From Pedobacter sp. R20-19 (GTDB lineage: Bacteria > Bacteroidota > Bacteroidia > Sphingobacteriales > Sphingobacteriaceae), in the NCBI RefSeq assembly GCF_000708265.2, contig NZ_JCKI01000002.1:558001-622000 (forward strand): a stretch of 64,000 nt of DNA, given 5' to 3'. The notes under the pieces were generated by a model. That model had not been told where the DNA came from, did no database searches, and worked only from the letters and a program-made list of their open reading frames with translations. The position numbers were made by a program, and so were the translations under genes. Positions 61,482 through 64,000 of this stretch are shown here, piece after piece; position 1 is the stretch's first letter; each line of letters opens with the position of its first letter.

Positions 61482-62408
61482 TCAAGTGGGGGTACGAAAT
61501 CATATTTCTAAATTCATTTAATACGAGTAATTAATATATTGCTAGATAGATGATATTAGCCGTTATCATTATTTAAATCTACAGGCAGACTTAAGTTATG
61601 TACAATGTAAGTGTGGCTAGAAGGCGGATTAAAGGTGGAGTAAAGGTGGAATGGAGGCGGGGTGAAGAAATTGATTTGTCTTTTCAGCGATTTAACACTA
61701 CTTTAAATATAGGGAGAATAATTAAATTATTTTCTATAACATGGGCGTTCGATTAATGATATGCCTTACCATGTTATTTAAATAGGGTACCCTATTTGTT
61801 AAAATCCTATCCGCCTATCGGCACCTTTCCACTGAAAGGGAAAGGCTTTGAAAATATTTACAGAAGCTACAGGCGGGGTGGTTTAATTGCTTCGAAAGCC
61901 TGTTCATTTCCTTTGGAGCAACCTTTGGAATCGTAAATTAGATTGATCAATAAACCTGATTTTCAAGATCTCTCCGTTTCTTAACACCCCGGTCTGCAAC
62001 CACCTCTCTGAAAGAGGAAAATTACGATCGCGATTCCTCTTCAAAGGGCTATCATGTGGACACCATTAATTTGTTAAAGATTCTTACTCGCTTTTTGCCG
62101 AGGAGCATGGTAATTTTCAGAATTAATATTGTATCTAGCAGTGTTAATAAATGCTGCACATTTGCAGTGCCAATTATCCAAAGCGCTTTATGCGTCTTTT
62201 ACAAACCTTACCTATATCAAAAAACATCGGCAATAGTTTTGTGTGGAGTATTCTTTGAAATTGGAACCCTTACTTCAAGTTTGTATAGCAATAGGTTGTG
62301 TTTCATTTCCTATTTTAGCTGTTGTACAACAACACTTGATTGTCAAATCATTTTTTAGTATTCGTTGAAATAGCTGTTTTACCCTATTTTCGAAAAAAAA
62401 TCAGATTC
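61482..62408. other. Gene-free stretch (927 bp) with repeats
   Basis: I find no convincing gene. It holds a GGTGGA-rich stretch (AAAGGTGGAGTAAAGGTGGA, about 61630-61665), an exact copy of the 25-base repeat found at 4002 (61806-61830) followed by a TTTCC/GGAAA hairpin, and AGGGTACCCT at about 61786. A 100-codon open frame from GTG 62056 has a composition unlike real proteins. The stretch looks like decayed or inserted non-coding DNA. Confidence 0.55.
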
Positions 62409-62714
62409 ATGAGTTCACTATCCATTTTTCGAAAAGTTGCTGTGGCAGAAGGGATTTCCTATTTGCTTTTGTTATTTGTAGCCATGCCATTAAAATACTG
62501 GGCTCACTTGCCTTTATATGTAAAATACACTGGATGGGCACATGGATTGCTATTTGTGATGTATGCAGCTACCTTAATCATGGCCTGGCAAGAACAGAAA
62601 TGGAAATTTGGGAAAGCGGTGCTGATCTTCCTGGCTTCATTACTACCTTTTGCACCATTTGTTGTAGACAGAAAGTTGAAAGATGAGCGTGCGGAATCTG
62701 CAAGTGGCATTTAA
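62409..62714 (+). CDS. DUF3817 family membrane protein
   Basis: 101 residues from ATG 62409 (MSSLSIFRKVAVAEGISYLL); an upstream ATG at 62340 adds residues unlike the family. Three membrane segments (about 13-30, 38-60 and 68-85) and the motifs AEGISYLLLLFVAMPLKYW, VKYTGWAHGLLFVMYAATL and AFAPF-like LLPFAPFVVDRKL fit DUF3817. The function is unknown. It is an isolated gene. Confidence 0.8.
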   Translation: MSSLSIFRKVAVAEGISYLLLLFVAMPLKYWAHLPLYVKYTGWAHGLLFVMYAATLIMAWQEQKWKFGKAVLIFLASLLPFAPFVVDRKLKDERAESASGI

Positions 62715-62745
62715 TAAAGTAGTTATAAATTATTTTAAAATAATG

Positions 62746-62776
62746 TTGTGATTTAGGTTTCGGATATCTACATTTG
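62746..62776 (+). promoter_or_regulatory. tRNA-Leu promoter (TTG-N20-TACATTTG)
   Basis: TTG at 62746-62748 and TACATTTG at 62769-62776 match the Bacteroidota -33/-7 pattern; the tRNA begins 19 nt downstream. Confidence 0.65.
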
Positions 62777-62794
62777 CAACCCCGTCCAATACAT

Positions 62795-62874
62795 GCCCGG
62801 ATGGCGGAATTGGTAGACGCGCTGGTCTCAAACACCTGTGGGAAACCGTGCCGGTTCGACTCCGGCTCCGGGTA
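62795..62874 (+). tRNA. tRNA-Leu (CAA)
   Basis: GCCCGGA pairs with TCCGGGT (first pair G-U), with a class II long variable arm (GTGGGAAACCGT) and T-arm GCCGG TTCGACTC CCGGC. The anticodon loop CTCAAAC gives anticodon CAA. CCA is not encoded (ACTA follows). The anticodon stem CTGGT / ACCTG has a T-T mismatch at its second pair, which is unusual. Confidence 0.88.
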
Positions 62875-62876
62875 CT

Positions 62877-62910
62877 AACCGGAATCGAATACTTCGATTC
62901 CGGTTTTTTT
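62877..62910 (+). terminator. Terminator of tRNA-Leu
   Basis: 13-bp stem AACCGGAATCGAA / TTCGATTCCGGTT with a 3-nt loop, followed by a T-run. Confidence 0.92.
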
Positions 62911-63618
62911 ATGACTTTTATCGATTAATATAATTTAAGCCTTTTTCAAGGGATTTTTTTCCAGGAGTTTTGATCATCCGGTTATCAGAAAAACTAGAAT
63001 CTCCAAGTGAATCTATTCTATTCATTTTTCTATAGATTTTTGATGGAGAAATAATAATGATTTTTAAGGGATTGCTTTTGATTACTTACTAAAGAAATAT
63101 GCCAAATATTTTTTTAACTGCTGGTGCAATATATCTGGCAGATTTTATTTTTGATCTGATGTGTCTGAAATCGTCATCGGAAACTTCGCCAATGACTTTT
63201 TATCATTGCCGATTATGTTAATAAGCCATTAGGGACTACGTTATTGAAGGTTGGAACAGTCTGCGAATGAATCTTGAGTCAATGTCCCTTATTAAAATAA
63301 ACGGCTAAACCTTACGGTTTCCCTTACCTTTATGTCATTTGTTTAGCTTAATTTCGATCTGATATTTTAGTATTGCTGGAAGAATTTATACAGGTATATA
63401 AATATTTGGGAAATTTATTTCTGATTTTAAATTAATTATTAAATTGCATCAACTAATAACGCCTCATCATGAAAAAACCAAATAGACAAGTTCCTAATTT
63501 AATTCGATAAGCAGCTTTACTAAAGCATTGCGTGATTTGCATGGGCTAATATTGGCTATGTACTCTTTTATGCTATAAGTTTTATAGGATAAATATTGAG
63601 CGTATTAAAATCCCTTTT
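62911..63618. other. Gene-free stretch (708 bp) between tRNA-Leu and sbcD
   Basis: No gene longer than a few dozen codons is supported. The only tidy small frame is 63469-63510 (MKKPNRQVPNLIR), 13 codons, with no clear ribosome site. No repeat of the tRNA 3' end (a possible attachment site) was found here. Its low G+C content contrasts with the following sbcD. Confidence 0.5.
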
Positions 63619-64000
63619 ATGAAATTTCTACATACTGCAGACTGGCACATTGGTCAGCTGTTTCACGAATATGACCGCAGCTACGAACATCAGCAATTTC
63701 TGAATTGGCTGGTGAAAACCTTGGTCGCTGAAAAAATCGATGTGCTGTTGATCAGTGGTGACATCTTCGATAGTTCCAACCCGTCGGCAGTCTCGGTCCG
63801 GATGTTCTACCGTTTCCTAAATGAGGCAACAACTGCACTGCCTGGTCTGCAAATTATCATTACGGCCGGCAACCATGATTCGGCGGCACGTTTGGAAGCA
63901 CCCAAACCTTTACTGGAATCTTCTAATGTTCACATCATCGGCCTGGTAGAGAAAGATGCCGGGGGAAATATCGATTACGAAAAACTGCTGGTTAAAATAC
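63619..64000 (+). CDS. sbcD: Exonuclease subunit SbcD, 3'-truncated by window edge
   Basis: 127 codons are visible, starting MKFLHTADWHIGQLFHEYDR. The metallophosphatase motifs D-W-H-I-G, SGDIFDSSNPS and AGNHDSAARLEAP are those of SbcD/Mre11, the nuclease that with SbcC opens hairpins and processes DNA ends. G+C of the last 340 bases is about 47% by hand count, higher than most genes here. sbcC should follow outside the window. Confidence 0.93.
   Translation, partial: MKFLHTADWHIGQLFHEYDRSYEHQQFLNWLVKTLVAEKIDVLLISGDIFDSSNPSAVSVRMFYRFLNEATTALPGLQIIITAGNHDSAARLEAPKPLLESSNVHIIGLVEKDAGGNIDYEKLLVKI

Noticed and set aside
62056-62358. 100-codon open frame starting at GTG in the gap before DUF3817
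   Set aside because: Cys/Ser/Phe-rich composition unlike a real protein, no ribosome site, no recognisable fold; taken as chance.
62795-62874. Integration site with repeat of tRNA-Leu 3' end
   Set aside because: No second copy of the tRNA end and no integrase within the window.
63469-63510. 13-codon frame MKKPNRQVPNLIR
   Set aside because: Too short to support, without clear ribosome site or promoter; noted only as the tidy small frame of the gap.

Overview
The window looks like chromosomal DNA of a Bacteroidota bacterium close to Pedobacter (family Sphingobacteriaceae). Evidence: AT-rich sequence; promoters of the Bacteroidota type (TTTG or TTG, about 18-20 nt, then TAnnTTTG) with start codons only a few bases downstream; a type IX secretion plug-domain protein; a TamL-type lipoprotein; BatA, DUF4199 and bacterial GH3 proteins; and dispersed REP-like palindromes. 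The genus is inferred from overall gene content, not from a marker gene.

Layout. 1-2124: end of an EVE-domain gene, a cation/proton antiporter and an acyl-CoA thioesterase. 2489-3988: a cytoplasmic alpha-amylase. 8467-4200 (minus): a four-gene export-targeted set (formylglycine-enzyme-like protein, Gfo/Idh/MocA oxidoreductase, ApbE flavin transferase, sugar-isomerase-like TIM barrel). 8610-12506: T9SS plug-domain protein, a 0.7 kb repeat-filled gap and an ABC-F ATPase. 12718-15692: nudK-like NUDIX enzyme, an Rrf2 regulator with its NAD(P)-binding partner, and pyrD. 15837-29072: housekeeping genes including tRNA-Cys, an rRNA/tRNA methyltransferase, tamL, grpE-dnaJ, an FtsE-like ATPase, acyl-CoA reductase and ferredoxin. 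29180-32046: an NlpC/P60 peptidase, a carboxypeptidase-regulatory-like protein and a WD40 protein.

40008-32093 (minus) is a complete histidine operon, hisG-D-C-B-H-A-F-IE. Its hisF is fused in frame behind a DUF559 endonuclease domain, and that cassette is bounded by imperfect inverted repeats.

42005-47395 is an NAD-salvage operon: NrtR-type NUDIX regulator, ribose-phosphate pyrophosphokinase, an ADP-ribosylglycohydrolase-NADAR fusion, a metallophosphatase and nicotinamide phosphoribosyltransferase. Three copies of one palindrome (TTTGYGT-N7-ACRCAAA) lie at its promoters. The parts suggest a feedback circuit: ADP-ribose made when NAD is consumed would relieve NrtR, while Prs and NAMPT rebuild NMN.

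47981-48507 is a YefM/YoeB-type toxin-antitoxin pair with its own operator. 48736-61481 holds BatA, a dihydroorotase homologue lacking its metal ligands, two glycosyltransferases, GH3, dxr, rseP and hscB. From 61482 on, coding density falls: a 0.9 kb gap, a DUF3817 gene, tRNA-Leu, a 0.7 kb gap, and the start of sbcD running off the end.

The two most interesting items are the DUF559-HisF fusion with its flanking inverted repeats and the NrtR-controlled NAD/ADP-ribose operon.
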